From Ruegeria sp. A3M17 (GTDB lineage Bacteria > Pseudomonadota > Alphaproteobacteria > Rhodobacterales > Rhodobacteraceae): a stretch of 64,000 bases of DNA. The DNA is taken from the NCBI RefSeq assembly GCF_003318255.1, contig NZ_QOCF01000035.1, positions 186,001-250,000 of the forward strand. The letters run 5' to 3'. The translations under genes and the position numbers were made by a program. The notes beneath the pieces were generated by a model. It ran no database searches and was not told the DNA's origin. It saw only the letters and a program-made list of their open reading frames with translations. Shown piece by piece: positions 1-9,921 of this stretch (positions are counted from its first letter, which is position 1; each line of letters starts with the position of its first letter).

Positions 1-151
1 GGAGGGTGGGTTTTCCCCACACTTGTAGGGCGGGTGGATATCCGCCCCGTGCCTGAGGCAGGCAGAGTACCAGACAGTATGTGCCGACGCGTTCGCGCTC
101 GACCGCCTTTTTCGTGCAGCCGTTCTGCAACTTGAAAGAGGGACTGCATTC
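1..151. other. Intergenic leader with two hairpins
   Basis: No gene is seen here. A GC-rich inverted repeat pairs 28-33 with 42-47, and a smaller hairpin lies near 5-20 (GTGGG/CCCAC). These may be the terminator region of a gene left of the window or the 5' leader of the EF-G-like gene. A ribosome binding site (AGAGGG) sits about 8 bases before the ATG at 152. Confidence 0.4.
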
Positions 152-2080
152 ATGCGCGTTTTTTCTGTCCTCGGCCCCAGCCACTCGGGCAAAACAACAC
201 TGGTCGAGGCCATCAGCCGCCTTGATGGCCGGCCAACCACATTCGACGTTTCCGGAACCGTGCATTTGCACGGTTTTTCTTACTTGGACGAACCCTGGTG
301 TGCCATCGACGTGAATGGTGGCAGCGACACCATGGCTTATGTAGGCCCTGCCATGGCGATCTCGGATGCTGCTGTCGTTGTCGTACCGCCCGACCCGGAC
401 GCCGCCGTGCTTTGCGCCCCTTATCTGCGGCTGGTCGAAGAGGCGGGTATTCCCTGCTTTCTGTTCATCAATCGCATGGACACCCCAAACGGACGTATCC
501 GCGATATCATCGCCGCTCTGCAAACCTACTGCACACACCACATCGCATTGCGGCAGGTTCCAATCCGCGATGGCGAGGCGATCATCGGCGCGGTCGACCT
601 GATCTCGGAACGGGCATGGAAGTATCAGGAAGGGCAACCCTCGGCCCTGATCGAACTTCCGCAGTCCGTCGAAGACCGGGAACAGGAAGCCCGAACCGAA
701 TTGTTGGAGACGCTTTCAGATTTCGATGATCATCTGCTGGAACAACTGATCGAGGACAAACAGCCGCCCAGCGCAGAAATCTATGATCTGGCCGCGCAGG
801 TTCTGCAAAGCCACCAGTTGATCCCGGCCTGCCTGGGGTCTGCCAGCCACGGCAACGGGCTGACCCGTTTGATGAAAGCGCTTCGTCACGAAGCCCCTGA
901 ATTCAATATCGCCGCCGGGCGGGACGAAGCAGCCGAAGACGCGCGCGCAATTGCCGGGTTCGCGGATGTCAAAAAGCACATCGGAAAAATCATCGTGCTG
1001 CGCGGTCTGGGCAAGGGCGTCAAAGCGCATGAAGCCCTGGGCGGGGAAACGGTTGGCAACCTGACGACACTGGACGCAAAAACCCAAATTTCGGAATTGG
1101 AAGCTGGCCAGATCGGGCTGGCCGTGAAATCCGACCACCTCAACCCCGGCAACCTGTACGACAGCACCGGAACCACACCGTTACCGGAGTGGGCCGAGGC
1201 CCATCCGGCCGCCCACCGGCAAATTGTGTCGCCGGCACATGAACGCGACGATGTACGCCTGTCCAACGCTTTATCCCGACTGGTCGAGATCGACCCCGGC
1301 CTGCATCTGCAGCACGATGAACTGAGCGGCCATGCGGTTCTGGGATCGCAAGGGCCTCAGCATATGCGCCGGGTCAGCGCCAAACTGGCTGAAGACTTCG
1401 GTATCGAGATTGAGACCCAGACGGTTGAGACGGCCTATCGCGAGACCATCCGCGCACCGATCGAACATCGTCATCGCCACCGCAAACAATCCGGCGGCGC
1501 AGGACAATTTGCCGATGTGGTGATCTCGATCGCACCGACCCCACGTGGGGCCGGGTTCGAATTCGAAGAGATCGTCAAAGGGGGCGCTGTGCCCAGAAAC
1601 TATATCCCATCGGTCGAACACGGGGCCAAAGATGCTCTGGTCCAAGGGCCTGAAGGGTTCCCGGTTGTGGATGTTAAAGTCACGCTCAGCGACGGCAAGC
1701 ATCACAACGTCGACAGTTCTGACTATGCGTTCCGCACTGCGGGCAAGAACGCGGTTCGAGAGGCTTTGCCGCAGGCGAAACCGGTGGTCCTGCAACCCAT
1801 CCTGAACGCCGAAATCCACTTGCCCTCGGATTTCGTGGGCGACCTGGTGCCTACAATCAGTTCGCTGCAGGGTCAGGTTCTGGGCTTTGAAGGCAACCCG
1901 AACACCTCGGGTTGGGAGATTTTCAACGCACAACTTCCGGCCGTGGCCGAAGGCGAGTTACACCGCACCCTCGCCAGCGCCACACGTGGAACTGGTTGGG
2001 TTAAGTTGAGCTTCGATCACTATGAAGAATTGCGTGGACCGGTCCCAAAATCTGCGGCGCGTGAAACGGCGAATGCCTGA
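152..2080 (+). CDS. Elongation factor G-like translational GTPase
   Basis: A 642-residue protein with the EF-G architecture: N-terminal GTPase, then a beta-barrel domain II and the C-terminal domains III-V. The P-loop is clear (GPSHSGKTT, residues 8-16). The other G motifs are weak: DVNG at 53-56 replaces the usual DTPG, and NRMD at 107-110 replaces NKMD. It is shorter than canonical EF-G (about 700 residues) and belongs to the EF-G-like paralogue group found in many alphaproteobacteria, whose role on the ribosome is not settled. The start is supported by AGAGGG upstream. It converges with the yej genes, separated by a hairpin. A family assignment to EF-G paralogues is firm; a function as a true translocase is doubtful given the changed motifs. 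Confidence 0.85.
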   Translation: MRVFSVLGPSHSGKTTLVEAISRLDGRPTTFDVSGTVHLHGFSYLDEPWCAIDVNGGSDTMAYVGPAMAISDAAVVVVPPDPDAAVLCAPYLRLVEEAGIPCFLFINRMDTPNGRIRDIIAALQTYCTHHIALRQVPIRDGEAIIGAVDLISERAWKYQEGQPSALIELPQSVEDREQEARTELLETLSDFDDHLLEQLIEDKQPPSAEIYDLAAQVLQSHQLIPACLGSASHGNGLTRLMKALRHEAPEFNIAAGRDEAAEDARAIAGFADVKKHIGKIIVLRGLGKGVKAHEALGGETVGNLTTLDAKTQISELEAGQIGLAVKSDHLNPGNLYDSTGTTPLPEWAEAHPAAHRQIVSPAHERDDVRLSNALSRLVEIDPGLHLQHDELSGHAVLGSQGPQHMRRVSAKLAEDFGIEIETQTVETAYRETIRAPIEHRHRHRKQSGGAGQFADVVISIAPTPRGAGFEFEEIVKGGAVPRNYIPSVEHGAKDALVQGPEGFPVVDVKVTLSDGKHHNVDSSDYAFRTAGKNAVREALPQAKPVVLQPILNAEIHLPSDFVGDLVPTISSLQGQVLGFEGNPNTSGWEIFNAQLPAVAEGELHRTLASATRGTGWVKLSFDHYEELRGPVPKSAARETANA

Positions 2081-2088
2081 AGGCCTTG

Positions 2089-2110
2089 GGCGGGCTGGTT
2101 TCAGCCCGCC
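2089..2110. terminator. Convergent hairpin between EF-G-like gene and yejF
   Basis: An 8-bp GC-rich inverted repeat (GGCGGGCT, 6-base loop, AGCCCGCC) lies exactly between two convergent genes, and its right arm overlaps the last codons of the ABC ATPase. There is no good T-run on either side, so termination is inferred mainly from position. Confidence 0.45.
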
Positions 2111-3678
2111 GCCGCTATCAGTTCGCGGGTGTAGTCGGTCTGGGCGTTCTCAAACAGGTCTTCGGCCGCGCCCATTTCGATCACGTCCCCGTTTCGCATG
2201 ACAATCACGTTGTGCGACATCGCGCGCACGACTTTCAGATCGTGGCTGATAAACAGGTAGGCCAGCCCGTATTTACGCTGAAGGTCGCGCAACAGGTCGA
2301 CGATCTGAACCTGCACAGTCATGTCCAGGGCGCTAGTCGGTTCATCCAAAACCAGCAATTTGGGCCTGAGGACCATGGCGCGCGCAATGGCAATACGCTG
2401 ACGCTGTCCGCCCGAGAACTCGTGCGGATAGCGGTCCATCGCAGCCGGGTCCAAGCCCACCTCGGTCATCACTTCGGTCACCAGTTCCCGCGGTGAGCGG
2501 TGCGGGTCGACCTTGTGGATCGCCAGCCCCTCGGCAATGATCTGCTGGCAGGTCATCCGCGGACTGAGGCTGCCAAACGGGTCCTGAAATACAATCTGCA
2601 TATCCTTGCGCAAGCGCCGCAACTCTCGCGTCGACCAGCGGCGTACATCCTGATCGCGAAAGGTTATCGCCCCTTCGGACGCAATCAACCGCATGATGGC
2701 CAGCGCCAGCGTTGTCTTACCTGAGCCGCTTTCGCCAACAATCCCTAAGGTTTCACCGGCGCGCACGCTGAGCGTGGCATCATTCACTGCCTTCACATAG
2801 CCAACGGTACGTTTCAGGAAACCGCGCTGGATCGGAAACCAGACCTTAAGATGATCGGTGCGCGCCACTTCTTCGGCGTCGGGTGCCACAGGATCGGGGT
2901 GACCGGATGGTTCCGCCGCCAGCAGCTTGCGAGTATAAGGGTGTTTGGGGTTGTCGAATATCTCCTGGGTCGCGCCGGTCTCGACAATCTCACCGTCCTT
3001 CATCACACAGACCCGGTCAGCGATACGGCGCACGATCCCAAGGTCATGGGTGATGAAAAGCATCCCCATATTCTCGGATTTCTGAAGCTCGGCCAGCAGT
3101 TCCAGGATCTGCGCCTGAATGGTCACATCCAGGGCCGTTGTCGGCTCATCCGCGATCAGGATATCGGGCTTGTTGGCAAGTGCCAGGGCGATCATGACGC
3201 GCTGGCGTTGGCCACCTGACAGTTGATGCGGGTAGCTGTCCAGACGCTCCTCGGGATCGCGGATGCCGACCTTTGTCAGCAGTTCGACAATCCGGGCCCG
3301 TGCAGCATCACCTGTCAGACCCTGGTGCAATGCCAGCGACTCGGTCATCTGTTTCTGGATCGTGTGCAGCGGGTTGAGCGAGGTCATCGGTTCCTGAAAG
3401 ATGAAACTGATATCGTTGCCGCGCACATCCATCAGGCGTTGGTCAGACGCGCCGATCATCTCTTGCCCTTCATATGTGACCGAGCCCTCGACAATCGCAC
3501 TGTCACCCAGCAAAGACACTGTCGACAGCGCGGTCACCGATTTTCCAGATCCGGATTCGCCTACCAGTGCAACCGTTTCACCCCGATCCACAGTAAAGGA
3601 CACGCCCTTGACTGCTGCGCTCACCTGCCCGTCCTGACGGAACGAGACCTTGAGGTTATTCACATCCAGCAGGCTCAT
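2101..3678 (-). CDS. yejF: Peptide ABC transporter, fused double ATPase (YejF type)
   Basis: A 525-residue protein with two complete ABC ATPase modules in one chain. Walker A of module 1 is GESGSGKS at residues 40-47 and that of module 2 (GESGSGKT) lies near residue 318. Signature motifs LSGGQRQR and FSGGQRQR and both Walker B aspartates (LIADEP, LVLDEP) are present. The fused arrangement is typical of YejF, the energising subunit of the YejABEF importer for short peptides (microcin C in E. coli). The oligopeptide-transporter C-terminal domain lies between the modules. Its start overlaps the end of yejE by 4 bases, so the two are translationally coupled. It is the last gene of the minus-strand set yejA-yejB-yejE-yejF. 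Confidence 0.92.
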   Translation of the reverse strand: MSLLDVNNLKVSFRQDGQVSAAVKGVSFTVDRGETVALVGESGSGKSVTALSTVSLLGDSAIVEGSVTYEGQEMIGASDQRLMDVRGNDISFIFQEPMTSLNPLHTIQKQMTESLALHQGLTGDAARARIVELLTKVGIRDPEERLDSYPHQLSGGQRQRVMIALALANKPDILIADEPTTALDVTIQAQILELLAELQKSENMGMLFITHDLGIVRRIADRVCVMKDGEIVETGATQEIFDNPKHPYTRKLLAAEPSGHPDPVAPDAEEVARTDHLKVWFPIQRGFLKRTVGYVKAVNDATLSVRAGETLGIVGESGSGKTTLALAIMRLIASEGAITFRDQDVRRWSTRELRRLRKDMQIVFQDPFGSLSPRMTCQQIIAEGLAIHKVDPHRSPRELVTEVMTEVGLDPAAMDRYPHEFSGGQRQRIAIARAMVLRPKLLVLDEPTSALDMTVQVQIVDLLRDLQRKYGLAYLFISHDLKVVRAMSHNVIVMRNGDVIEMGAAEDLFENAQTDYTRELIAAAG

Positions 3679-4781
3679 GAAAAGGTCTTTCTGGGATCAA
3701 ATGCATCGCGCACGCCTTCGAAGATGAAGACCAGTAGCGACAGCATGATGGCAAAGGTAAAAAAGGCGGTAAAGGCCAGCCACGGTGCCTGCAGGTTCTG
3801 CTTGGCCTGCAAGGTCAACTCACCCAAAGACGGGGCAGAGGACGGCAGGCCGAAGCCCAGAAAGTCCAGTGAGGCCAGGCCGCCGATGGTACCCGTCACG
3901 ATAAAGGGCATGAAGGTCAACGTAGCGACCATCGCATTGGGCAGCATGTGGCGGAACATGATTGTCATGTTGCCCACACCCAGCGCTCGCGCGGCGCGGA
4001 CGTATTCCAGATTTCGCGCCCGTAGGAACTCGGCCCGGACAACGCCCACAAGCCCGGTCCAGCTGAACAGGATCATCAGAGCCACAAGCAGCCAGAAACT
4101 TCGACCCAGAATGGCGAACATGATGATGATGACGTAAAGCGAGGGCGTGGCCGACCAGATTTCGATAATCCGTTGGAAGATCAGGTCCAGCCAACCGCCA
4201 AAAAAGCCCTGAATGGCCCCGGCGAATATGCCGACCAGGCTGGCCACACCCGTGACCATAAGCGTGAACAAAATCGACAATCGGAAGCCATAGATCACCC
4301 TGGCCAACACGTCGCGCTTGGTGTCATCCGTGCCCAGCAAGTTTTGCCCGTTGGGCGGCAGCGGCGCTGCACCGGGACGATCAACGCTGGTGTTGAAGGA
4401 ATACGGGATCAGCGGCCAGACGGCCCAGCCACGCTCGTACCCATCCGCCTGGAATGTACCGGCCTTGATTTCGTCGATAATCCCCTCGGGATCTTCAAAA
4501 CAGTCTTCGATGCCACCGCTGTCGATCAGGCACTGCACCTCGGGGTCGCGATAGATCGCCTCGGTCTGGAAATCACCGCCGAATTCGGTTTCCGCGTAGA
4601 AATTGAAGATCGGTGTGTAGAACTCACCGCGGTATTTCACGAGGATCGGTTTGTCATTGGCGATGAATTCGGCGAACAACGACAGGCCAAACAGCACGGA
4701 AAACACCAGCAGCGACCAGAACGCGCGCCCGTTACGACGGAAACTGCGCCAGCGGCGCTGGTTGAGAGGAGAAAGCGCCAT
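3675..4781 (-). CDS. yejE: Peptide ABC transporter permease (YejE type)
   Basis: A 368-residue inner-membrane permease. An N-terminal membrane helix (about residues 18-40) is followed by a long periplasmic insertion (about 40-165), which is characteristic of YejE, and then by the binding-protein-dependent transport domain with the EAA-type loop (RAARALGVGNMTIMFRHMLPN). It abuts the stop codon of yejB directly and overlaps yejF by 4 bases. It is expected to pair with YejB to form the channel for short peptides. Confidence 0.92.
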   Translation of the reverse strand: MALSPLNQRRWRSFRRNGRAFWSLLVFSVLFGLSLFAEFIANDKPILVKYRGEFYTPIFNFYAETEFGGDFQTEAIYRDPEVQCLIDSGGIEDCFEDPEGIIDEIKAGTFQADGYERGWAVWPLIPYSFNTSVDRPGAAPLPPNGQNLLGTDDTKRDVLARVIYGFRLSILFTLMVTGVASLVGIFAGAIQGFFGGWLDLIFQRIIEIWSATPSLYVIIIMFAILGRSFWLLVALMILFSWTGLVGVVRAEFLRARNLEYVRAARALGVGNMTIMFRHMLPNAMVATLTFMPFIVTGTIGGLASLDFLGFGLPSSAPSLGELTLQAKQNLQAPWLAFTAFFTFAIMLSLLVFIFEGVRDAFDPRKTFS

Positions 4782-5867
4782 TTACCCCTCCCGCTTTTCG
4801 AAATCGATGCGCGGGTCGACCAGCACATACATCAGGTCACTGATGATGCCGACAACCAACCCCATCAGGCCAAAGATGAACAGAGTGCCGAAGATCACCG
4901 GATAGTCCCGCGCAACAGCGGCCTCGAACCCCAGACGGCCCAGACCGTCGAGCGAGAAGATCGTTTCGATGATGATCGACCCCCCGAAAAACACACCTAT
5001 GAAAACCGCAGGGAATCCGGCGATCACGATCAGCATCGCGTTACGGAAAACATGGCCGTACAGAACCTGACTTTCGCTCAGCCCCTTGGCGCGGGCGGTC
5101 ATGACGTATTGCTTTTTGATCTCGTCCAAAAACGAGTTCTTGGTCAGCAGAGTCAGCGTCGCAAAGGCCGAGATTGTCAGGGCGATGATCGGCAGGGCGA
5201 TGTGCCAGAAGTAATCAACGACCTTGCTAAACAAGCTGAGACTGTCCCAGTTGTCCGAGGTCAGCCCCCGCAGCGGGAAGATCTGCCAATAAGATCCACC
5301 GGCAAACAGAACAAGCAACAGGATGGCGAACAGGAACCCTGGAATGGCGTAGGCAACAATGATCATGCCACTGGTCCAGGTGTCGAATGTCGAACCGTCC
5401 TTGATCGCTTTGCGAATACCCAATGGGATCGACACCAGATACGCGATCAACGTGGACCACAGACCCAGCGAGATCGACACCGGCATCTTCTCCAACACCA
5501 GATCGGTTACGCTGATCGACCGAAAATAACTCTCACCAAAGTCCAGCGTAAGGTAATTACCCATCATGTCGAAGAACCGCTCAACTGGCGGTTTGTCGAA
5601 TCCGAATTCTTTTTCCAGCTCTTCGATAAACTCGGGCGGAAGGCCACGCGCACCAATGTAGCGGTCATTCGTGCCGCCGGTCTGTTGCTCGATGTCACTG
5701 CCGCCGCCGGCAATCCCTTCGAACACATCACCGCCACCTTCCAACTGGGCGATGATCTGTTCAATCGGACCGCCAGGAACGAACTGAACCAGCGTGAAGT
5801 TGACGATCATGATCCCAAGCAGGGTTGGGATGACCAGCAACAGTCGTCTAAGAATATATGCTCCCAT
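4782..5867 (-). CDS. yejB: Peptide ABC transporter permease (YejB type)
   Basis: A 361-residue permease beginning with a membrane helix followed by the DppB/OppB-family N-terminal domain ([20 protein letters not shown]). The transport domain and EAA loop ([20 protein letters not shown]) lie in the second half. The periplasmic stretch at about residues 30-130 is longer than in DppB, as expected for YejB. It follows yejA with only a 9-base gap and directly abuts yejE. Confidence 0.92.
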   Translation of the reverse strand: MGAYILRRLLLVIPTLLGIMIVNFTLVQFVPGGPIEQIIAQLEGGGDVFEGIAGGGSDIEQQTGGTNDRYIGARGLPPEFIEELEKEFGFDKPPVERFFDMMGNYLTLDFGESYFRSISVTDLVLEKMPVSISLGLWSTLIAYLVSIPLGIRKAIKDGSTFDTWTSGMIIVAYAIPGFLFAILLLVLFAGGSYWQIFPLRGLTSDNWDSLSLFSKVVDYFWHIALPIIALTISAFATLTLLTKNSFLDEIKKQYVMTARAKGLSESQVLYGHVFRNAMLIVIAGFPAVFIGVFFGGSIIIETIFSLDGLGRLGFEAAVARDYPVIFGTLFIFGLMGLVVGIISDLMYVLVDPRIDFEKREG

Positions 5868-5876
5868 GGGGGCGGA

Positions 5877-7781
5877 TTACCTCAAGGCGCCGGAGGATTT
5901 CAACTCGGCTTCTTTCTCTTCGTTGATCCACCAGAGGTCTTCAACACCCAATGCGTAAGGCGGCAGATTTTCCGGGTATTCGTACATGTCCCAGTAGGCA
6001 ACCCAGTGCTTGCCCAGATACCACGTGGGAACCATGATCCGTTTCGCGCGCAGGACGCGGTCCAATGCGCGGACATTTGCAAACAGCTCTTCGCTGTCTT
6101 CGGCAGAGGCAATGTTATCGATCAGCGGTTCGATATCCGGGCCATGCACACCCGACGGGTTGAAGACCGAGTATGAGGCCGCTTCGGTTCCGAACTGCTG
6201 GTACAACCCGGTCGATGGCTGCAACGACCGCGGGTACCCGCCAACAATCATGTCGAAATCACGGTCCCGGCGGCGCAGGGTGAACTGGGCGTTGTCCACG
6301 CGGTTGTAGCTCGCATCAATCCCCATTGCCCGCAAATTGGAGACAAAGGGTTGAATAAGCCTGTCCAGCGTTGGCTGGTCGGACAGAAATGCAACAGACA
6401 GCACCTCTCCCTTGTCGTTGCGACGAATGCCGTCATCCCCAACAAGCCAGCCAGCTTCGTCCAGCAGTTTCATCGCCTTACGCAAGTTGCCACGGTCATT
6501 TTGGCGGGCGGCTCGGGATTCATGCGCCGAGACCGGTTCCTGGGTCAGGATGGCAGGGTCCAGCGCGTCGCCCAGCTCTTGCAATACCTCAAGCTCGCGC
6601 CCTTCGGGCAGGTTGGTCGCCTCAAGATGCGTTCCTTCCCAGAACGAACTACGTTGCTGGAATAACCCATATTGCAGGCTCTCATTCGTCCATTCGAAGT
6701 TATATGCCAGCTGAATAGCTTCGCGAACGCGGGGATCCTGAAATTTTGGCCGGTCAAGGTTCATGATGAAGCCCGACGCCGACGGTACATTTCCGTCTGC
6801 CAGTTCAGCTCGCACGACAGAGCCATTCGCAATTGCCGGGAAATCATAGGCCGTTGCCCAGCTTTTTGAGTTGTTTTCCTGCCGAAGGGTAAACGTGCCC
6901 GCCTTGAACCCCTCCATCGCAGCAATGGAATCGGCGAAATACTCAACGCGGATGGTGTCAAAGTTGTTGCGGCCTACGTTGACGTTGACATCGTTGCCCC
7001 AATAGTCGGGGTTGCGCTTGTAGACGATGCGCCGGTTGATGTCATAATCATCCAGAACATATGGCCCCGAACCGATACCCGGGTCCAGCCGCGACTTGTC
7101 CAACCGGCGGTTTTCAGGGTCTTCCTCGAACCATTTCTTAGAGAAAATCGACGTGGCCCCAACTTGAGAAATCCGGCCTCGGCGGGGGAAATCTGGTGAG
7201 AAGTAGAACTTTACACGATGGGTATCCAACGCCTCGGCCTTGGGGATCCGTTGGCGAATTGCGTCGGCATAAGATTTCAGCCCTTGGTCCAGCAGCAGAT
7301 TATGGGAAAATACCACATCCTCGGCCGTCACCGGTGTGCCGTCGGAAAACCGCGCCTCGGGGCGGATGTTGAAGATCACCCAATCATAACTTTCGGGGTA
7401 CTCCAGGCTTTCGGCTAGCAGGCCGTAATAGGCCGCTGGCTCGTCATAGGACGGAACCAGCAGACTTTCGTAGTGATCTGCCGACCGCGCACCAGCCCGG
7501 CCCTGCCTGGTATAGGGATTAAAGCTGTCGAACGTGCCTTGCGCCGCATAGGAGAGTTCTCCACCACGTGGCGCATCCGGGTTCACATAGTCGAAATGCG
7601 CAAAACCGTCCGGATACTTCAAATCACCGAATTCCGAGAACCCGTGTGATTTGATTATCTTTTCCTCAGCAAAAAGCTGAGTTGCGGTGACCGCGCAGAG
7701 CAATGCCCCCAATGCCAGTATGTGAAATAAGCGTCCGAAATCCTTTGTTCGCGCTAAAGCGGTAACTCGATTGGATTTCAT
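5877..7781 (-). CDS. yejA: Extracellular solute-binding protein for peptides (YejA type)
   Basis: A periplasmic family 5 solute-binding protein of 634 residues from this start. The N-terminus has a basic stretch, then a hydrophobic helix and an Ala-rich cleavage site before EEKIIKSHG, so it is exported. The binding-protein body covers nearly the whole chain (ARFSDGTPVTAEDV and the DNAQFTLRRRDRDFDM region are typical of the YejA branch). In-frame starts exist at 7874 and 7790. I chose 7781 because AGGGG sits about 9 bases upstream and it gives a compact signal peptide; 7790 is nearly as good. It is the first gene of yejABEF. Confidence 0.9.
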   Translation of the reverse strand: MKSNRVTALARTKDFGRLFHILALGALLCAVTATQLFAEEKIIKSHGFSEFGDLKYPDGFAHFDYVNPDAPRGGELSYAAQGTFDSFNPYTRQGRAGARSADHYESLLVPSYDEPAAYYGLLAESLEYPESYDWVIFNIRPEARFSDGTPVTAEDVVFSHNLLLDQGLKSYADAIRQRIPKAEALDTHRVKFYFSPDFPRRGRISQVGATSIFSKKWFEEDPENRRLDKSRLDPGIGSGPYVLDDYDINRRIVYKRNPDYWGNDVNVNVGRNNFDTIRVEYFADSIAAMEGFKAGTFTLRQENNSKSWATAYDFPAIANGSVVRAELADGNVPSASGFIMNLDRPKFQDPRVREAIQLAYNFEWTNESLQYGLFQQRSSFWEGTHLEATNLPEGRELEVLQELGDALDPAILTQEPVSAHESRAARQNDRGNLRKAMKLLDEAGWLVGDDGIRRNDKGEVLSVAFLSDQPTLDRLIQPFVSNLRAMGIDASYNRVDNAQFTLRRRDRDFDMIVGGYPRSLQPSTGLYQQFGTEAASYSVFNPSGVHGPDIEPLIDNIASAEDSEELFANVRALDRVLRAKRIMVPTWYLGKHWVAYWDMYEYPENLPPYALGVEDLWWINEEKEAELKSSGALR

Positions 7782-7903
7782 GTGGCTCATCCCCTGCTCG
7801 TTGACGTCTTTAATATTGTTTGCGCCAGCTAAAAGACCAGCACTGCCAGTTTCAAGTTTAGAGTGCGTGAACACTTTGTGAAGATTTACTTAGACAAAAA
7901 ATA

Positions 7904-7928
7904 AAGCCGCTGCACGGGGCAGCGGCTT
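7904..7928 (-). terminator. Rho-independent terminator of the cytochrome c gene
   Basis: A perfect 10-bp stem (7904-7913 with 7919-7928) with a 5-base loop. On the minus strand the stem is followed by a T-rich run (TTTATTTTTT). It lies 28 bases beyond the stop codon of the cytochrome gene and separates it from yejA. Confidence 0.85.
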
Positions 7929-7955
7929 TTGAATGCGTCAAAACTGAGCGAAAGA

Positions 7956-8462
7956 TCAGTTGATGGTCTGCAGATAAGCAATCAGGTCTGCCCGGTCTTG
8001 CGGTTTTTTCAGACCGGCAAAGCTCATGGACGTACCCGAGATATATGCGCTGGGCCTAGTGATGAATGCGTCCAGCGCCTCGGGAGTCCAGTTGCCGCCA
8101 TGCGCCTGCATCGACGCTGAGTAGCCGGTGAAGCCTTTGGCCGAAGCAACCGGGCGATCCACGATTGCAAACAGGTAGGGGCCTGTGCCGTTCGCGCCGT
8201 CTTCCAACTTGTGGCAGGCAGTACACTTGCGGAAAACCCTCGCGCCCTTTTCGGGGTCTGCGGCGGCCAGCATGTCTTCGAACACCACTTCTTCGCCGTC
8301 AGCGCTTTCGCCAGAGCTTTCGGTTTCGATAATATACGAGGCCGTCTCACCATGCCCATCCGCATGGTAAAGCGTTTCGGCACCCCATTTGGCTAGAAGC
8401 AGCACTAGGAAGGTGCCAAACAGGCCTGCTGCGGCCTTGGTAACTGTCATCGTGTCGAACAT
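7956..8462 (-). CDS. Membrane-anchored class I cytochrome c (cytochrome cy-like)
   Basis: A 168-residue protein: an uncleaved N-terminal membrane helix (about residues 8-27), an acidic linker (about 30-65), then a class I cytochrome c domain with the haem site CTACH and a distal Met in the TSMSF segment. This layout matches cytochrome cy (CycM), which carries electrons between the bc1 complex and terminal oxidases in Rhodobacteraceae. An in-frame ATG at 8477 would add five residues. I prefer 8462 because MFDTMTV is, from memory, the usual family N-terminus; neither start has a strong ribosome site. It is a single-gene unit ending in a strong terminator. Confidence 0.85.
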   Translation of the reverse strand: MFDTMTVTKAAAGLFGTFLVLLLAKWGAETLYHADGHGETASYIIETESSGESADGEEVVFEDMLAAADPEKGARVFRKCTACHKLEDGANGTGPYLFAIVDRPVASAKGFTGYSASMQAHGGNWTPEALDAFITRPSAYISGTSMSFAGLKKPQDRADLIAYLQTIN

Positions 8463-8581
8463 TGATCGCGAGTCCATTTCAGCTGTCTGCGGGGTGTCTA
8501 AGGCTTCCCCTTACAAGAGGCAAGGTATAGACACCGCGACTAAACGCCCAATTATCGAACTTGTTGCACGGAATCGACCAA

Positions 8582-9415
8582 ATGACCAAACGTATTGCAT
8601 TTCAGGGAGAACCCGGCGCCTACAGCCACGAGGCCTGCCGCAATGCCCGCCCCGATATGGAGGCCCTGCCCTGCCGGACTTTCGAAGATGTGATCGAATC
8701 GGTGCGCGTAGGTGAGGCTGAATTGGCAATGCTGCCGGTCGAAAACACCACGTATGGCCGGGTCGCCGATATCCACCGTTTGCTTCCCCACAGCGGGTTG
8801 CACATCATCGAAGAAGCGTTCGTGCGCGTTCACATCAACCTTCTTGCCGTACCAGGGGCCAAAATCGAGGATGTCACCGAGGCACACTCGCACCTGGTTC
8901 TGCTGCCGCAATGCGCCGGGTTTTTGAAAGAACACAACATCAAAGGACGTGTCAGCCCCGACAACGCACGTGCGGCCCGCGAGGTCTCGGAACAAGGCGA
9001 GGTGCATTCAGCAGCATTGGCCAGCGAGTTGGCCGGCGAAATCTACGGGTTGAACGTACTTGCCCGGCACATTGAAGACCGCGACAACAACACCACGCGC
9101 TTTCTGGTGATGTCACAGCAGGCCGACATGTCACGCCGTGGAGAACACGGCATGATCACCAGTTTTGTTTTTCAGGTGCGCAACATTCCGGCTGCGCTTT
9201 ACAAAGCGATGGGCGGGTTTGCGACGAACGGCATCAACATGACCAAGCTGGAAAGCTACATGGTCGATGGTTCGTTCACCGCGACCCAGTTTTATGCCGA
9301 TATCGTGGGCCACCCGGACGACCGGAACGTACAGCTGGCGATGGAAGAACTGGAACACTTCACCACGAATGTCGAGATTTTGGGCGTCTACCCGGCCGCT
9401 CAACCGCGCGGCTGA
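8582..9415 (+). CDS. pheA: Prephenate dehydratase
   Basis: A 277-residue monofunctional enzyme converting prephenate to phenylpyruvate in phenylalanine synthesis. The dehydratase domain starts at once (RIAFQGEPGAYSHEA) and includes the catalytic-site NTTRF motif near residue 177. A C-terminal ACT domain (about 195-270) carries a variant of the ESRP phenylalanine-binding motif, here LESYM, so feedback control may differ. No chorismate mutase domain is fused. The start at 8582 has GGA upstream; the in-frame start at 8561 gives an unlikely extension. It is transcribed away from the cytochrome c gene. Confidence 0.93.
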   Translation: MTKRIAFQGEPGAYSHEACRNARPDMEALPCRTFEDVIESVRVGEAELAMLPVENTTYGRVADIHRLLPHSGLHIIEEAFVRVHINLLAVPGAKIEDVTEAHSHLVLLPQCAGFLKEHNIKGRVSPDNARAAREVSEQGEVHSAALASELAGEIYGLNVLARHIEDRDNNTTRFLVMSQQADMSRRGEHGMITSFVFQVRNIPAALYKAMGGFATNGINMTKLESYMVDGSFTATQFYADIVGHPDDRNVQLAMEELEHFTTNVEILGVYPAAQPRG

Positions 9416-9427
9416 AGCGACCCCGGC

Positions 9428-9895
9428 TCAAGTCACAGAGAAGCTTTTGCACAGGGCACCCTCGTGCTGCCGGGAATCCACAAAGCCCATCGCCGAATAA
9501 TAGGCCAAACCTTCGGCGTTTGTGGCCGAAATGGTTGCATCAATGGCCGGTAGGCCACTTTGCCGTGCCGCCAAGAGCGTCGCACGAAACAGGGCACGCC
9601 CGACACCGCACCGGGCGGCCGACGGGCGAATATGCGTTCCAATGACGCCCCACCCGACCGGCGCACCATATGGGTTGTTTTCGACCGCCCATTTCAACGA
9701 TTGAAACCCCAGAACCTGTTCCTCCTGAACAGCGACGGAACATCTGATCCGGTCGGGGTCGGCCACGTAATGCTCGCGGGCAAAATCAACGTCGCAGCGC
9801 TTGTTACGCTTTCCGGCCGCTGCGATATCCTGCAGTACCTCTGAGATACCTTGGGCATCCGTCAACACCGCCTCACGAACAATAATGCTATCCAT
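9428..9895 (-). CDS. GNAT family N-acetyltransferase
   Basis: A 155-residue single-domain acetyltransferase. The acetyl-CoA binding motif A is seen as the RCGVGRALFRATLLAARQSG region (about 105-124), followed by a C-terminal AEGLAYYSAMGF segment that is the usual motif B. The substrate is not apparent. A GGGA ribosome site precedes the ATG. It converges with pheA, 12 bases apart. Confidence 0.8.
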   Translation of the reverse strand: MDSIIVREAVLTDAQGISEVLQDIAAAGKRNKRCDVDFAREHYVADPDRIRCSVAVQEEQVLGFQSLKWAVENNPYGAPVGWGVIGTHIRPSAARCGVGRALFRATLLAARQSGLPAIDATISATNAEGLAYYSAMGFVDSRQHEGALCKSFSVT

Positions 9896-9921
9896 CTCGT
9901 TCCCACCAAAGCATTGGGTAA

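Noticed and set aside
4173..6176. 667-residue open frame antisense to yejE, yejB and yejA
   Set aside because: It crosses three well-supported genes on the other strand and has the His/Arg/Gln-rich composition typical of shadow frames.
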